From: Paraburkholderia nodosa
GTDB lineage: Bacteria; Pseudomonadota; Gammaproteobacteria; Burkholderiales; Burkholderiaceae
Reading direction: 5' to 3'
DNA length: 64,000 nt
NCBI RefSeq assembly: GCF_001718195.1
Contig: NZ_MCNV01000002.1
Coordinates: forward strand, 372,001-436,000
Under the pieces are notes generated by a model, which did no database searches, was not told the DNA's origin, and worked only from the letters and a program-made list of their open reading frames with translations. This document shows, piece by piece, positions 20,086-29,045 of this stretch. Every line of letters starts with the position of its first letter. Position 1 is the first letter of the stretch. The translations under genes and the position numbers were made by a program.

Positions 20086-23049
20086 TCATTTGCGATTGCT
20101 TCGCTCCTGCCCGGCCGCCGCGCCTTCCGCGATCAATGGCCAAACCACCTGTTCGAACTGCTCGGGTTCGATCGGTCTGGAGTACAAATAGCCCTGCGCG
20201 AAATCACAGCCCATCGACTTGAGAAAATCCCGTTGCTCGACGGTTTCCACGCCTTCGGCGATGACCTGGATTCCCAGCTTGTGTGCGAGCACCACCATCG
20301 CCTCGCATAGCACCTGATTGTTTTCGTCCACGCTGAGGTTCTGGACAAACGAGCGATCGATTTTCAGGTAATCGATGTCGAAGCGCTTGAGATAGGCCAG
20401 CGAGGAATAGCCGGTGCCGAAGTCGTCGATTGAAATACCGATGCCCGCGAGACGGAAATCGAGCAACCGCTCGTCGATATTCGATTCGGCCTGCAGCAGC
20501 AGCCCCTCGGTGATTTCCACCACCACGCTTTGCCCCGGCATGCCCTCGCGATCGAGATAGTCGTGCCACCGCACGCCGACCGTGCTGTCCTGGCGGACCT
20601 GCACCGGCGACATGTTCACGCTGATCTGGAACGACGGATCGTATTGCTCACGCCAGATGCGCGCTTGCTGCACGGCTTGCCTGAACACCCAGTCGCCGAT
20701 GGGAATGATCAGGCCGGTATCTTCGGCCAGCGGAATGAATTCCAGCGGACTGATCATGCCGCGCTCCGGATGCAGCCAGCGTAACAGGGCTTCCGCCTTG
20801 CAGACCCGGCCCGTTGCCAGGTCGACGACCGGCTGATAAACCAGCCGAAGCTGATTGCGAGGCAACGCTGAACGCAGGTCGCTGGTCAGGCGCAAGCGCG
20901 TTTCCGCCTCCAGCTGCATGTCGGGCGTGAAGTAGCTGAAGCGGTTGCGTCCGGCATTCTTGGCCGCGTACATGGCCTGGTCTGCGTTCTTGAACAATGC
21001 GTCGAGTTCAACGGTGTCGTCGGGGAAAACGGTGACGCCAATGCTCGCCGAAATGTAGACCTCGTCCGCGCCGAGTTTGAACGGTTCAGTCAGTTTGCGA
21101 TTGATATTGCGCACGGTCTGCTCGACCGCGTCCATGTCTTCGAGATCGGGCAAGATCACCGTGAACTCGTCGCCGCCCAGTCGCGCGACGGTATCCAGAT
21201 TGCGCACGCACGCGCTGATGCGGCGACCAGCCTCGATCAACAGCACGTCGCCGCGGTCGTGCCCCAGCGAGTCGTTGACCTCCTTGAAGCGGTCGAGGTC
21301 GATCAACATCAGGGCCACGCGCCTTTGCGAACGGCGCGCGAGCGCGGCCTCCTCGGTAAGACGATCGTGAAAGAGCTGCCGGTTAGGCAGACCCGTCAGC
21401 GCATCGAAATTGGCCTGCTTCCAGATGGTCGCCTCGAACGCCATCCGGTCGGAGAGGTCGCGACCGACTGCCAGCACCGAAGTGACATGGCCGGAACGAT
21501 CGATCTCAGGCGTGATGCGAATGTGAGTGCATTGCTCCTGCCCGTCCTTTCCTGCCCACCGCAGTTCGAACTGCGCGCTTTTTCCCGTCGCGATGACTTC
21601 GCCGATCTTCCTTTCGTAGACCAGCGCATTGGCGCCGCCGGGAAGCTCCGAAGGCCGCTTGCCGAGCACGCTGGCGAGATCGCATCCCGCCGACGTGCAA
21701 AAGGCCGGATTGGCGAAGATGCGGCGCAGCTCGCGGTCATATCGCGTGATCGTATCGGGCGAATTCTCGATCAGCGTGCGCGACTCCCGTTCGCGGGCGA
21801 CGAGTTCCGCCGTCCGGTCGACGACAGTCTGTTCGAGCGACGCATTGATTTCGTTGATCTTGTGGATCTTCTGCCTGATCGCCGTGCGCATCCGCTCGAA
21901 GCGCTGCGCCAGCCGGGCCAGTTCGTCCGGTCCGCCAGGCGGGCCTTCCCCGTCCTTGCCATCGTCCTCGACGGCGCCGGCATCCTCGCCAGTGTCGTGC
22001 ATGCGGCGCACCAGATCCTGGAGCGGCGCCGAAATGCTGTACGAAATAAAGTAGGCAAGGAAAATGGAAAGCAGAAACCCGGAAATGCCGACCACCACGA
22101 TCTGGTTGCGTACGGCCTGCGCCTCCGCGGTGAGATTCCGTTCGGCGATCGTGCTGACCACGAACCAGCTCGTGCCGGGAATGCGCGCGTAGGCGGCAAG
22201 ATAATGCCCGCCGCGCTTTGCCGCGAAATTGACGAACCGGCTCGACTCGCCCGATACGCGGTGGCGCGCGATATCCTCGATCAGGCCGGGCTCGGGTGCG
22301 GCGCCCGGGTTGGGCGACGAGGCGTGATTCGGAACCACGATGATCTTGTTGTCGCTCGCATCGAATACGTAAATCTCTGTTCCGCTGCCCGTGGCGACGT
22401 CGTTGAAAATCGTCGAGAAGTATTCAGGGCGAACGACCAGAACCAGACTGCCGATCTTCGCGTTGTCGCTCTTGTTGTAGATGGCGCGCACCATTCCCAG
22501 GTTCTGCTGGCCCACGCCATCGTCGTAGCTGCCCCAGTAGGTGCGTTCATGCGATTCTTCCGCAATGCCGACGAGCGCCGTCACACCCGAAGTCAACTGC
22601 GCAAATGCCTGCGTATCCAGAATCCGGTCTTTCTGGTCGAGCAAATATTTCTGGTTGATGAAATCGACCGACCCATAATGCTCGAGCAGCAAACGCGTCA
22701 TGTCCTCGCGCGCCTCGCTCTGCTCCATCGCACTGCCGCTCGCCGCTCTCGCCAGTGCGCCCTGGACCCGGTCCGAAAGCACGAGAAGATTGCTTTCCGT
22801 TTCGATCTCGTGCATGCGCAGCTCGACATTTCTCGAAACCTGCCTCACCACCTCTTTCGAAAATATCTCCGCATTTTCCTTGATCGCCGCGATCGACTTC
22901 ACATAGGAAATGCAGCCCGAAATGATAATGGGCAACAGCGCCAACAGAATGAAAGCGGCAATCAGTCGATAGCGAATCTCGACGCGTCGAAGCAAATCCT
23001 GGCAGAGGTAGTCGAAAGCGCGTCGCAGCAGTGCGGAGATTGCATTCAT
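20086..23049 (-). CDS. Sensor diguanylate cyclase/phosphodiesterase (Cache-HAMP-like-PAS-GGDEF-EAL)
   Basis: 987 residues. Helix 1 at about 28-50 and helix 2 at about 316-340 bracket a periplasmic dCache-like sensor of about 265 residues. A HAMP-like linker and coiled coil (340-420), a PAS domain (about 422-540), GGDEF (about 545-705) and EAL (about 720-970) follow. The GGDEF active site is intact (GGDEF 625-629), with an RxxD inhibitory site (RNLD 616-619). The EAL domain is also intact (EAL 753-755, 'DDFGTGYSS', 'QGYLYSRP'). Both synthesis and breakdown of c-di-GMP are thus possible. Its ATG overlaps the stop of the upstream solute-binding protein by four bases (ATGA), so the two are coupled and may work as one sensory unit. 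Confidence 0.93.
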   Translation of the reverse strand: MNAISALLRRAFDYLCQDLLRRVEIRYRLIAAFILLALLPIIISGCISYVKSIAAIKENAEIFSKEVVRQVSRNVELRMHEIETESNLLVLSDRVQGALARAASGSAMEQSEAREDMTRLLLEHYGSVDFINQKYLLDQKDRILDTQAFAQLTSGVTALVGIAEESHERTYWGSYDDGVGQQNLGMVRAIYNKSDNAKIGSLVLVVRPEYFSTIFNDVATGSGTEIYVFDASDNKIIVVPNHASSPNPGAAPEPGLIEDIARHRVSGESSRFVNFAAKRGGHYLAAYARIPGTSWFVVSTIAERNLTAEAQAVRNQIVVVGISGFLLSIFLAYFISYSISAPLQDLVRRMHDTGEDAGAVEDDGKDGEGPPGGPDELARLAQRFERMRTAIRQKIHKINEINASLEQTVVDRTAELVARERESRTLIENSPDTITRYDRELRRIFANPAFCTSAGCDLASVLGKRPSELPGGANALVYERKIGEVIATGKSAQFELRWAGKDGQEQCTHIRITPEIDRSGHVTSVLAVGRDLSDRMAFEATIWKQANFDALTGLPNRQLFHDRLTEEAALARRSQRRVALMLIDLDRFKEVNDSLGHDRGDVLLIEAGRRISACVRNLDTVARLGGDEFTVILPDLEDMDAVEQTVRNINRKLTEPFKLGADEVYISASIGVTVFPDDTVELDALFKNADQAMYAAKNAGRNRFSYFTPDMQLEAETRLRLTSDLRSALPRNQLRLVYQPVVDLATGRVCKAEALLRWLHPERGMISPLEFIPLAEDTGLIIPIGDWVFRQAVQQARIWREQYDPSFQISVNMSPVQVRQDSTVGVRWHDYLDREGMPGQSVVVEITEGLLLQAESNIDERLLDFRLAGIGISIDDFGTGYSSLAYLKRFDIDYLKIDRSFVQNLSVDENNQVLCEAMVVLAHKLGIQVIAEGVETVEQRDFLKSMGCDFAQGYLYSRPIEPEQFEQVVWPLIAEGAAAGQERSNRK

Positions 23050-24335
23050 TTGTAGTGCATCTTCGCTTCAGTCTTGACCGAGTTACCCAGGCGCTGCGCA
23101 GCCTGCCTGGGTGTAATTTTCCTGAGCAGCACATCCTGCATCAATTCATGCACCAGCTCAATCGTATTGGAAGGAAGCGACGAATAATAGGGGCTTGCCG
23201 TGACGGGATAACGGCTGAGCGCGTTCGTGTAGTCGACGATCTCCACGTCGCTCACCACGGTCCCCATGCCTTTCTGGAACGGCGAAATGTTGTGGCGTTT
23301 CCGCTGAAGAATCGGAAACCCCTTGCCGGCGATGAATTCCAGAAAACGCATGGCCGCGGCCTTGTTGGGCGTTTCGCAAACGGCAAAGCCCGTTTCGCTG
23401 CCGAGCACCGGCACGACGCGTTCGCCGCGCGCGTTCCAGGGCGGCACGAACACGCCCACCGAGAAATCGTTTCCATGCAGCATGAGTCCTGCTGACCAGC
23501 TGCCCTGGAACGCCATCGCCACCTTGCCTTCCTTGAAAAGGCGAATGCCCTCGTCGTACCCCGTCGTCATGAACGACGGCTGCGCGTAACCGCGCTCCGG
23601 GATCAATGCGATTTTGGCGAAGATATCGGCCGCCTCCGGCGTATCGAGGTTCAGCGTGCCGTCCGCCATTTTCTCTTTCCAGTTGGGCTCGCGCGCGACC
23701 ACATCATTGGCAAAGCCTGAAGCGAATGGCCCGTTGCCGAGCATGTTCGGAAAGCCGCCGCTCCACATCACCGGAATCATGCCCGCCTGCTTGAGCCTCG
23801 CGCACACCGCCAGGAACTCATCGAAATTCGTCGGCAGCGTGTCGATGCCGGCCTTGGCGAACATGGCGCGGTTGTAATAGATCATCGTCGTCGCCACGCC
23901 GCCCGATATGCCGAACCCCTTGCCTTCGCGACTGGTCCAGTCAGCCTTGAGTGGATCGAGCATGTTCTTCCATGCGGCGCTCTGGCGGACATCGGTCAGG
24001 ACGCCCTGGTCGGCCAGCTCGGCGGCATAGGCGTTCGGATTGATGCTGACGAGGTCGGGCAGCGTGCCCGCCGCCACGCGCGGCTTGATGTTCTCCTCGA
24101 TCGAGTTGCCGACCATGAACTGCACGTTCACGTGCAGATCGGGATTGAGCTTGTCGAACCCGGCGGCGATCTGGAGCATCTCCTCCGGCCAGTCCGGCGC
24201 CCAGATCAGCGCGGTGATGGTGGTCCGTGCCGGCGCGGCCTTGCTGCTCTGGGCGCCGTTCTGCTGATCGCAACCCAGGAGCAAAAGCATGCCGATCAGA
24301 CCGGACCACAGCCAGGCAAACTTGATTCCGTGCAC
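23046..24335 (-). CDS. Lipoprotein extracellular solute-binding protein (family 1) coupled to a GGDEF-EAL sensor
   Basis: About 429 residues. An N-terminal hydrophobic segment ends in lipobox LLGC, followed by a Family 1 (CUT1 sugar type) binding-protein fold: 'LIWAPDWPEEMLQIAAGFDKLNPDLHV', 'MIYYNRAMFAKAGI' and 'GKVAMAFQGSWSAG'. No transporter permease or ATPase is adjacent; instead the next gene, overlapping by four bases, is a membrane c-di-GMP enzyme with a large periplasmic sensor. A role as ligand receptor for that enzyme is the most economical reading. The start is uncertain: GTG at 24335 places the signal peptide correctly but lacks a strong ribosome site; the frame is open to 24398. 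Confidence 0.85.
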   Translation of the reverse strand: MHGIKFAWLWSGLIGMLLLLGCDQQNGAQSSKAAPARTTITALIWAPDWPEEMLQIAAGFDKLNPDLHVNVQFMVGNSIEENIKPRVAAGTLPDLVSINPNAYAAELADQGVLTDVRQSAAWKNMLDPLKADWTSREGKGFGISGGVATTMIYYNRAMFAKAGIDTLPTNFDEFLAVCARLKQAGMIPVMWSGGFPNMLGNGPFASGFANDVVAREPNWKEKMADGTLNLDTPEAADIFAKIALIPERGYAQPSFMTTGYDEGIRLFKEGKVAMAFQGSWSAGLMLHGNDFSVGVFVPPWNARGERVVPVLGSETGFAVCETPNKAAAMRFLEFIAGKGFPILQRKRHNISPFQKGMGTVVSDVEIVDYTNALSRYPVTASPYYSSLPSNTIELVHELMQDVLLRKITPRQAAQRLGNSVKTEAKMHYK

Positions 24336-24495
24336 GTAACGCTCGCTTTCAGTTCGGGAATGGCGGACCCCGCGGAACGCAGGGGAACCACATTGCATAT
24401 CGGCCGAAACCGGGCGTCACTTGAGGGGGTTGCGCGTGAGCGTGGCACGCGACAATTGGCGAGCCTTGCGGACGAACGATCACGCCCGTTCGCAA

Positions 24496-24523
24496 ACGTT
24501 AGCGCGGCGCGATGCGCTAACGT
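24496..24523. promoter_or_regulatory. Perfect 10-base inverted repeat
   Basis: ACGTTAGCGC / GCGCTAACGT with an eight-base centre, in the 291 bases between the MFS gene stop and the binding-protein start (24336-24626). On the minus strand it is followed by TTTGCG. It could end the MFS transcript or be an operator for the binding protein/GGDEF-EAL operon; sequence alone does not decide. Confidence 0.45.
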
Positions 24524-24626
24524 GGTGCAATGGCAGCGGGTCTCTTTGCGCAGACCCGGAGCGCGGCGCGGCGAGGTCGATGGCTCGCCGCCTTGCGTCG
24601 CTTTCGAATCAATCGTTGCGATCGTT

Positions 24627-25862
24627 TCAATCGAGCGACGGGCTGCATTCGCATTCGAGCGCCGCGACCCGCGCCGGCCGCTCCATTGCCGCAAGCCGAT
24701 GCAGCGTCACGAGTCCGAACACGGCGAGCGCGCAGCCGAGCACCAGATCGGCACGTATGCCCGCGCGGTCCACGATCGTGCCGCCCACTGACGAGCCAAG
24801 CGCAATCGCCACCTGGATCACGCTCACGAACATCGCCGAGCCCGCTTCGGCAAGATCGGCCGTGCCGCGCTGAATCCACACGGAGAAGCACAGCGGAATC
24901 GCGCCGAACGCCACGCCCCACATCAGCATCGCCGCGATCTCGCCAATTCGCACGTGGTCGAGCAGAATCATCGCTGCGAGCGCGCACAACAGCAGCGCCG
25001 TCATCGTCGCCACGGCGAGCTTCAGGCGCGTGGCAACGACCGCCGAAGTCAGCGCGTTCGAGAAAAAGCCGATCACGCCGAACGCGAGCAGCAGCAGCGT
25101 GATGGCGCTCATCGAGAAGTCCTGCTGGAGCAGCGGCGCGATGAACGTGTACGTCGAGAAATGCGCGCCGAACACGAGCGCCACCATCAGCATGCTCAGA
25201 CGCACTTGCGGGCGACGCAGCAGCGTGGCGAAATCGGCAAGACGCAATGCGGCGGCGGAAGGAAGCGTTGGCACCAGCAGCGCCTGCGCAACGAGCGCGA
25301 GCGCGACGAGGCCGCCCGTCACGAAGAACGACATGCGCCACGACGCGAAACCCGCGATAAAGGTGCCGAGCGGCACGCCGATCACCGTCGCGAAGGTCAC
25401 GCCGGTCAGGATGATGGCCGTTGCGCGCGGGGCGTCGCTCGTATGCACGAGGCGTCCCGCCGCTGCAGTCGCAAGCGTCCAGAATCCGCCGAGCGCCGCG
25501 CCGAGCATCGCGCGGCCAACCAGCATGAACGCGAAATTCGTCGCAAGCGCGGAGACGATATTCGACGCGAGCAGCATGGCCGTGAGCAGGAGAAAGACTT
25601 GACGCCGGTCCATGCGGCCGGCAAACATCATCAGGCCCGGCGCGAAGATCGCCGCCATCACGCCCGGCGTGGTCACCATGAGTCCGGCAGTACCCGGCGT
25701 CACGCCGAGGTCGCGGGCGATCTCGGTGAGCAAACCGACCGGCAAAAATTCGGACGTCACGAACGCAAATGCGCTGATCGCCACGGCAAAGACTGACAGC
25801 CACTGGCGTAGTGTCGTCTCTTCGAGCGGCGCGGGCGCGAGATTGGGAGAACGGTCGTTCAT
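24627..25862 (-). CDS. MFS transporter, DHA1 drug/sugar-efflux type
   Basis: 411 residues with 12 predicted membrane helices. The motif 'GRMDRRQVFLL' between helices 2 and 3 is the MFS motif A, and 'GRAMLGAALGGFWTL' resembles motif C-like regions of AraJ/Bcr-type exporters. 'EFLPVGLLTEIARDLGVTPGTAGLMVTTPG' near the N-terminus is strongly typical of the AraJ/YdeA/NepI group that exports sugars, purine nucleosides or drugs. ATG at 25862 was chosen because it begins the hydrophilic lead; its ribosome site is weak and an ATG at 25904 is an alternative. The gene is isolated. Confidence 0.8.
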   Translation of the reverse strand: MNDRSPNLAPAPLEETTLRQWLSVFAVAISAFAFVTSEFLPVGLLTEIARDLGVTPGTAGLMVTTPGVMAAIFAPGLMMFAGRMDRRQVFLLLTAMLLASNIVSALATNFAFMLVGRAMLGAALGGFWTLATAAAGRLVHTSDAPRATAIILTGVTFATVIGVPLGTFIAGFASWRMSFFVTGGLVALALVAQALLVPTLPSAAALRLADFATLLRRPQVRLSMLMVALVFGAHFSTYTFIAPLLQQDFSMSAITLLLLAFGVIGFFSNALTSAVVATRLKLAVATMTALLLCALAAMILLDHVRIGEIAAMLMWGVAFGAIPLCFSVWIQRGTADLAEAGSAMFVSVIQVAIALGSSVGGTIVDRAGIRADLVLGCALAVFGLVTLHRLAAMERPARVAALECECSPSLD

Positions 25863-26260
25863 GTTTCGATGACTGTTTTGTGTGTGGCGAATAATAAAAG
25901 CCATTGTTCGGCAATTTCGCACCAAAAATGGGGAAAATCGCCGCTTAAATGGTCAATCGGGAATGACGTTTAAATTAACATCAAATAAAGCATCGCGTGC
26001 GGCCCTGCGATTAGCGGGGTCGACAAAAGGGTTATGAATGGAATGTGACGCGGCCTGCCTCGCGCGGGCCGGCGGGGCGGTGATTATGTCATTTCAGAGC
26101 CGGAAAAATAAACGATATTTTTCTGGGGACAATATAGGCATCGAATAGATGCTTTGCTGGTCACTGGACAGGAGACTAAGGGCGCCGGGAAAGCGCCCCG
26201 TGAGGAATTGCTGGAAAACCGGTCCATCAAGTCAAGCGAGGCGCTCGCAGGCGCCTGGGT
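25863..26260. other. AT-richer intergenic region with two hairpins
   Basis: 398 bases with no convincing gene, between the start of the MFS exporter and the stop of the porin. Much of it is visibly lower in GC than the surroundings. It contains a 10-base stem with A/T arms (GAAAAAT 26103-26109 / ATTTTTC 26117-26123, closed by CC/GG) and GGGCGC (26180-26185) / GCGCCC (26193-26198). The first is a possible porin terminator; the left part must hold the promoter of the exporter. Confidence 0.5.
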
Positions 26261-27373
26261 TCAAAACCGCGTCTGCACGCCAACGCGGGCGATGAACTGG
26301 TTAGGACCGCTCGACGTACCGTTGGGGTCGAGCACGCCGCTGATCAGCGCCTGAGCCCCGGCGTTCGTGCGCTGATACACGGTCTCCACATACACGACCG
26401 TCCGTTTGGACAGGAAGTGATCGACGATGGCCGTGATCTGGTGCGCGTGATTGTTGTCGAGATACGCGTTGCCCTTCATGTACATGTAGTCGGCGGCAAT
26501 CGCCCAGTCTGGCGCGAGCAGCCAGTTCGCGCCGGCCTCGGCCTGGGCAATGGCGCCGCCGTTGAAGGTGTTGCGCACGGTCGTCACCAGCAGCGTCGCC
26601 ATGACCTTGCCGAAATCGTAGTGCGCGCCCACGCCCCAGTTGCGAATGCCGACATCGGGTTCGCCGGTCTCCACATATTTGGCTTCGGTGTACGCGGCCG
26701 CCATGCCGAACGCGCCGTTGGTGTAATTCGCGCCGGCACTGACCGTATTGCCGCGTCCGAATGCGCCCGGAATGCCACCGAAGCCGTACAGGCCGCCGAA
26801 GCTGAATCCGGCAAACTTCGGCGATTGATACTTGACCGAGTTCTCGACCGTGGCGCCGGCCATGCGGTCCCAGTCGAACTGCTGCGCGAAGGGCGGGTTG
26901 CCGGGAATCGCGATCTTCGCAAACGGGCCCGCGCGGAAGTTGTAGAGGCCCCCGACTTCCATCGCTGCATCGTCGTGCCCGAAAAACAGCGAATCGGTCA
27001 TGAAGTCGTATTGATTGCCCATCGTGAGCCTGCCGTACTGGTCGCTGTCGAGGCCAACGTAGGCGTTGCGCCCGAAGATTCCTTGTCCCGAGATGATCGA
27101 GCCCGTCCCCATCGAAAATTGATCGACGAGATCGAACACCGCGTGCAAGCCGCCGCCCAGATCTTCGCGCCCGCGTATCCCAAGCAGGTTCGGCGTGAAA
27201 ATGCCGTCGTCGAACTTCACCACCGAGTGGCCGCCCTGGTTGCTGACCCACGACACGCCCGCGTCCACCATGCCGTACAGCAACACGCTGTCGCCCGCCG
27301 GGCCGCCTTCCGCATGTGCCTGGGCGCAAGCCATGACCGATACCGCCGTGCACCACAGTGCGAGGCTCTTCAT
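26261..27373 (-). CDS. Gram-negative porin, OmpC-like
   Basis: 370 residues. Cleavable signal peptide (residues 1-21, ending AHA), then 'SVLLYGMVDAGVSWVSNQGG' and 'GIRGREDLGGGLHAVFDLV', the hallmark opening of Burkholderiales trimeric 16-strand porins. It ends in 'ARVGVQTRF' with the C-terminal Phe needed for Bam-mediated outer-membrane insertion. A clear AAAGGAG site precedes the ATG. It is the distal gene beside an MFS transporter and the divergent vanillate genes, so it may admit aromatic acids; this is positional inference only. Confidence 0.92.
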   Translation of the reverse strand: MKSLALWCTAVSVMACAQAHAEGGPAGDSVLLYGMVDAGVSWVSNQGGHSVVKFDDGIFTPNLLGIRGREDLGGGLHAVFDLVDQFSMGTGSIISGQGIFGRNAYVGLDSDQYGRLTMGNQYDFMTDSLFFGHDDAAMEVGGLYNFRAGPFAKIAIPGNPPFAQQFDWDRMAGATVENSVKYQSPKFAGFSFGGLYGFGGIPGAFGRGNTVSAGANYTNGAFGMAAAYTEAKYVETGEPDVGIRNWGVGAHYDFGKVMATLLVTTVRNTFNGGAIAQAEAGANWLLAPDWAIAADYMYMKGNAYLDNNHAHQITAIVDHFLSKRTVVYVETVYQRTNAGAQALISGVLDPNGTSSGPNQFIARVGVQTRF

Positions 27374-27403
27374 TGACGTCTCCTTTACCTTGATCTCTTT
27401 GTC

Positions 27404-27426
27404 GGCATCCTTTTATTACGGATGCC
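27404..27426. promoter_or_regulatory. Inverted repeat in the porin leader
   Basis: GGCATCC / GGATGCC, a perfect seven-base repeat with a nine-base AT-rich centre, starting 30 bases before the porin ATG. It may be an operator or a leader stem-loop. Confidence 0.4.
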
Positions 27427-27460
27427 TTATTAATTGAAATAATCGTCGAACTTCGGGAAA

Positions 27461-27484
27461 CCGTAACGGCGCCGGGGCGCCGTC
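27461..27484 (-). terminator. GC-rich hairpin after the MFS gene
   Basis: ACGGCGC / GCGCCGT around a four-base loop, 10 bases beyond the stop of the 27494-28771 gene. On the minus strand it is followed by TACGGTTTCC. A modest terminator between the transporter and the porin. Confidence 0.45.
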
Positions 27485-27493
27485 ACCGCGACA

Positions 27494-28771
27494 TCAGTCG
27501 GATTGCAGTGCGACCGGAGCCGACCGGCGTGCCAGCGCGCGCGGTGCGGTTTCGATCAGGAACATCGAAACGAAGATGCCGCAAATGAGCCCGCCGAGCG
27601 CGAACTGCAGCGTGAACTGAATGCCGTCGTGCTGCGCGACATAACCGGCAATGGCCGGCGCGATGCCGCCGCCAAAAATCTCGCCGGCACCCGAAGTAAT
27701 GCCGATGGCCGAGGCGACGAGACCCGCCGGCGCAGCTTCAGTCGCGATCGGACCGGTGAGGACGCCCAGCATGCCAAGCGCGAAGAACGACACGACGAAC
27801 AGGACGGCAAAGAGCATCCACGGGTTCGCGCCGACGCGGGCGAATACATAGAGCGAAATCGCCGCGCCCGCGAACGAGACGACCGAAGTCAGCCGCCGCC
27901 CTGCAACGTCGGAGAGACTGGCAAGGCCGAACTCACCGAGAAAGCCGCCGAAGCCGATCGCCGACACGACAAAGCCCATCTGCGCGGTGTCGAGATGCAG
28001 ATAGTCCACGAGATAGTTGGGCACCATCGCGCCGATCACGAAGATACCCGCCATCGCGCACAGCGTGGCCAGCATGGCTAGCACGACATTGCGGCTGGCG
28101 AAGAGCGCGCTCCAGCGCGGGCCGCCCGTTGCGTGCGCAACCGCCGCGTGCACCGGCTTGATTTGCGGCGCGTCACGCAACATCGTCGCGATCAGCACGG
28201 CCACGATGAGGCCCGGCACCGCGGAAACCGCGAACACCCAGTGCCACGACGGCACGACGCGCAGCAACTGCGTCGCGATGATCGGCGCGAGGCCCAGGCC
28301 CATCAGCGCGAACATGCTGAGCTGCAGCCCCTGGTTGCGCCCGCGGCGCGACGGATGCGAGGCCTCGCCCACGGAGGCCACGCTGGTGGGCGTGAATGCG
28401 CCCTCCGCGACGCCCATCAGCGCGCGAATGAGCAGCAGGCTTGCGAAGCCGGTCGCGAAACCAGAGAAGCTGGAGAGCAGCGAGAACATCACCATCGCCG
28501 CGATCATGATCTTGCGCCGGCCGATGCGGTCGGACAGGCGGCCCATGAGGATCGAGAACACGCCCCACGCAATGCTGAGAATGCCGATCAACTGGCCGAG
28601 CTGCTGGTAGCTCAGGTTGAGGTCTTTCATCATGTGGGGAAAGAGCGGCGCGATCATCCAGCGATCGAGCCCGACCAGACCGAAGCCGATGGCGAGCAGG
28701 ACCAGCGTCCTGCGTTCGTTTTTCAGATCGTGTGCTTCGTGCGGATGGTGTGATTGGGCCTGCCTCGTCAT
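27494..28771 (-). CDS. MFS transporter, probable vanillate/aromatic acid uptake
   Basis: 425 residues with 12 helices. Motif A is 'GRLSDRIGRRKIMI', and 'DRWMIAPLFPHMMKDLNLSYQQLG' in the first helix region is typical of metabolite:H+ symporters. ATG at 28771 follows AAGGAGAC by five bases. It is divergent from vanR-vanA-vanB and shares an intergenic region that contains three VanR-like operator sites, so it is very probably co-regulated with vanillate demethylation. The precise substrate is inferred. Confidence 0.82.
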   Translation of the reverse strand: MTRQAQSHHPHEAHDLKNERRTLVLLAIGFGLVGLDRWMIAPLFPHMMKDLNLSYQQLGQLIGILSIAWGVFSILMGRLSDRIGRRKIMIAAMVMFSLLSSFSGFATGFASLLLIRALMGVAEGAFTPTSVASVGEASHPSRRGRNQGLQLSMFALMGLGLAPIIATQLLRVVPSWHWVFAVSAVPGLIVAVLIATMLRDAPQIKPVHAAVAHATGGPRWSALFASRNVVLAMLATLCAMAGIFVIGAMVPNYLVDYLHLDTAQMGFVVSAIGFGGFLGEFGLASLSDVAGRRLTSVVSFAGAAISLYVFARVGANPWMLFAVLFVVSFFALGMLGVLTGPIATEAAPAGLVASAIGITSGAGEIFGGGIAPAIAGYVAQHDGIQFTLQFALGGLICGIFVSMFLIETAPRALARRSAPVALQSD

Positions 28772-28886
28772 GTTTGTCTCCTTGGCTGTCTTGCGTGTTC
28801 GCATTACGAACTACGCTTCGTTTATCGAACTTCGAGCGAGATCGTAGGAAACCTGACCTAGTGATGTCAATCAAAAAAGACCCTCG

Positions 28887-28896
28887 TTGTACACAA
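28887..28896. promoter_or_regulatory. VanR-type operator, upstream site
   Basis: TTGTACACAA has perfect TTGT/ACAA half-sites around a two-base centre, the form bound by many GntR/FCD regulators. It lies about 115 bases before the MFS start in the shared divergent region. Confidence 0.55.
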
Positions 28897-28971
28897 TTTC
28901 TCTTTACTTTCCGCTTACTTTTCCACGTTTACCCTGTATTTCGCGACAGTTGTATTGAATAGATCGATTCG

Positions 28972-28992
28972 CTGTATACAATCTGTACACAT
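28972..28992. promoter_or_regulatory. Tandem VanR-type operators
   Basis: CTGTATACAA (28972-28981) and CTGTACACAT (28983-28992) are two GntR/FCD-like sites whose starts are 11 bases apart, one helical turn, placing both on the same face. They lie 54-74 bases before the vanR ATG, consistent with autorepression and control of the divergent transporter together with the site at 28887. Confidence 0.6.
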
Positions 28993-29045
28993 CGTGGTGC
29001 AGTCTCTGGCCGCTTCTCCATTCGCTTTTCACCACTTCCTTACGC

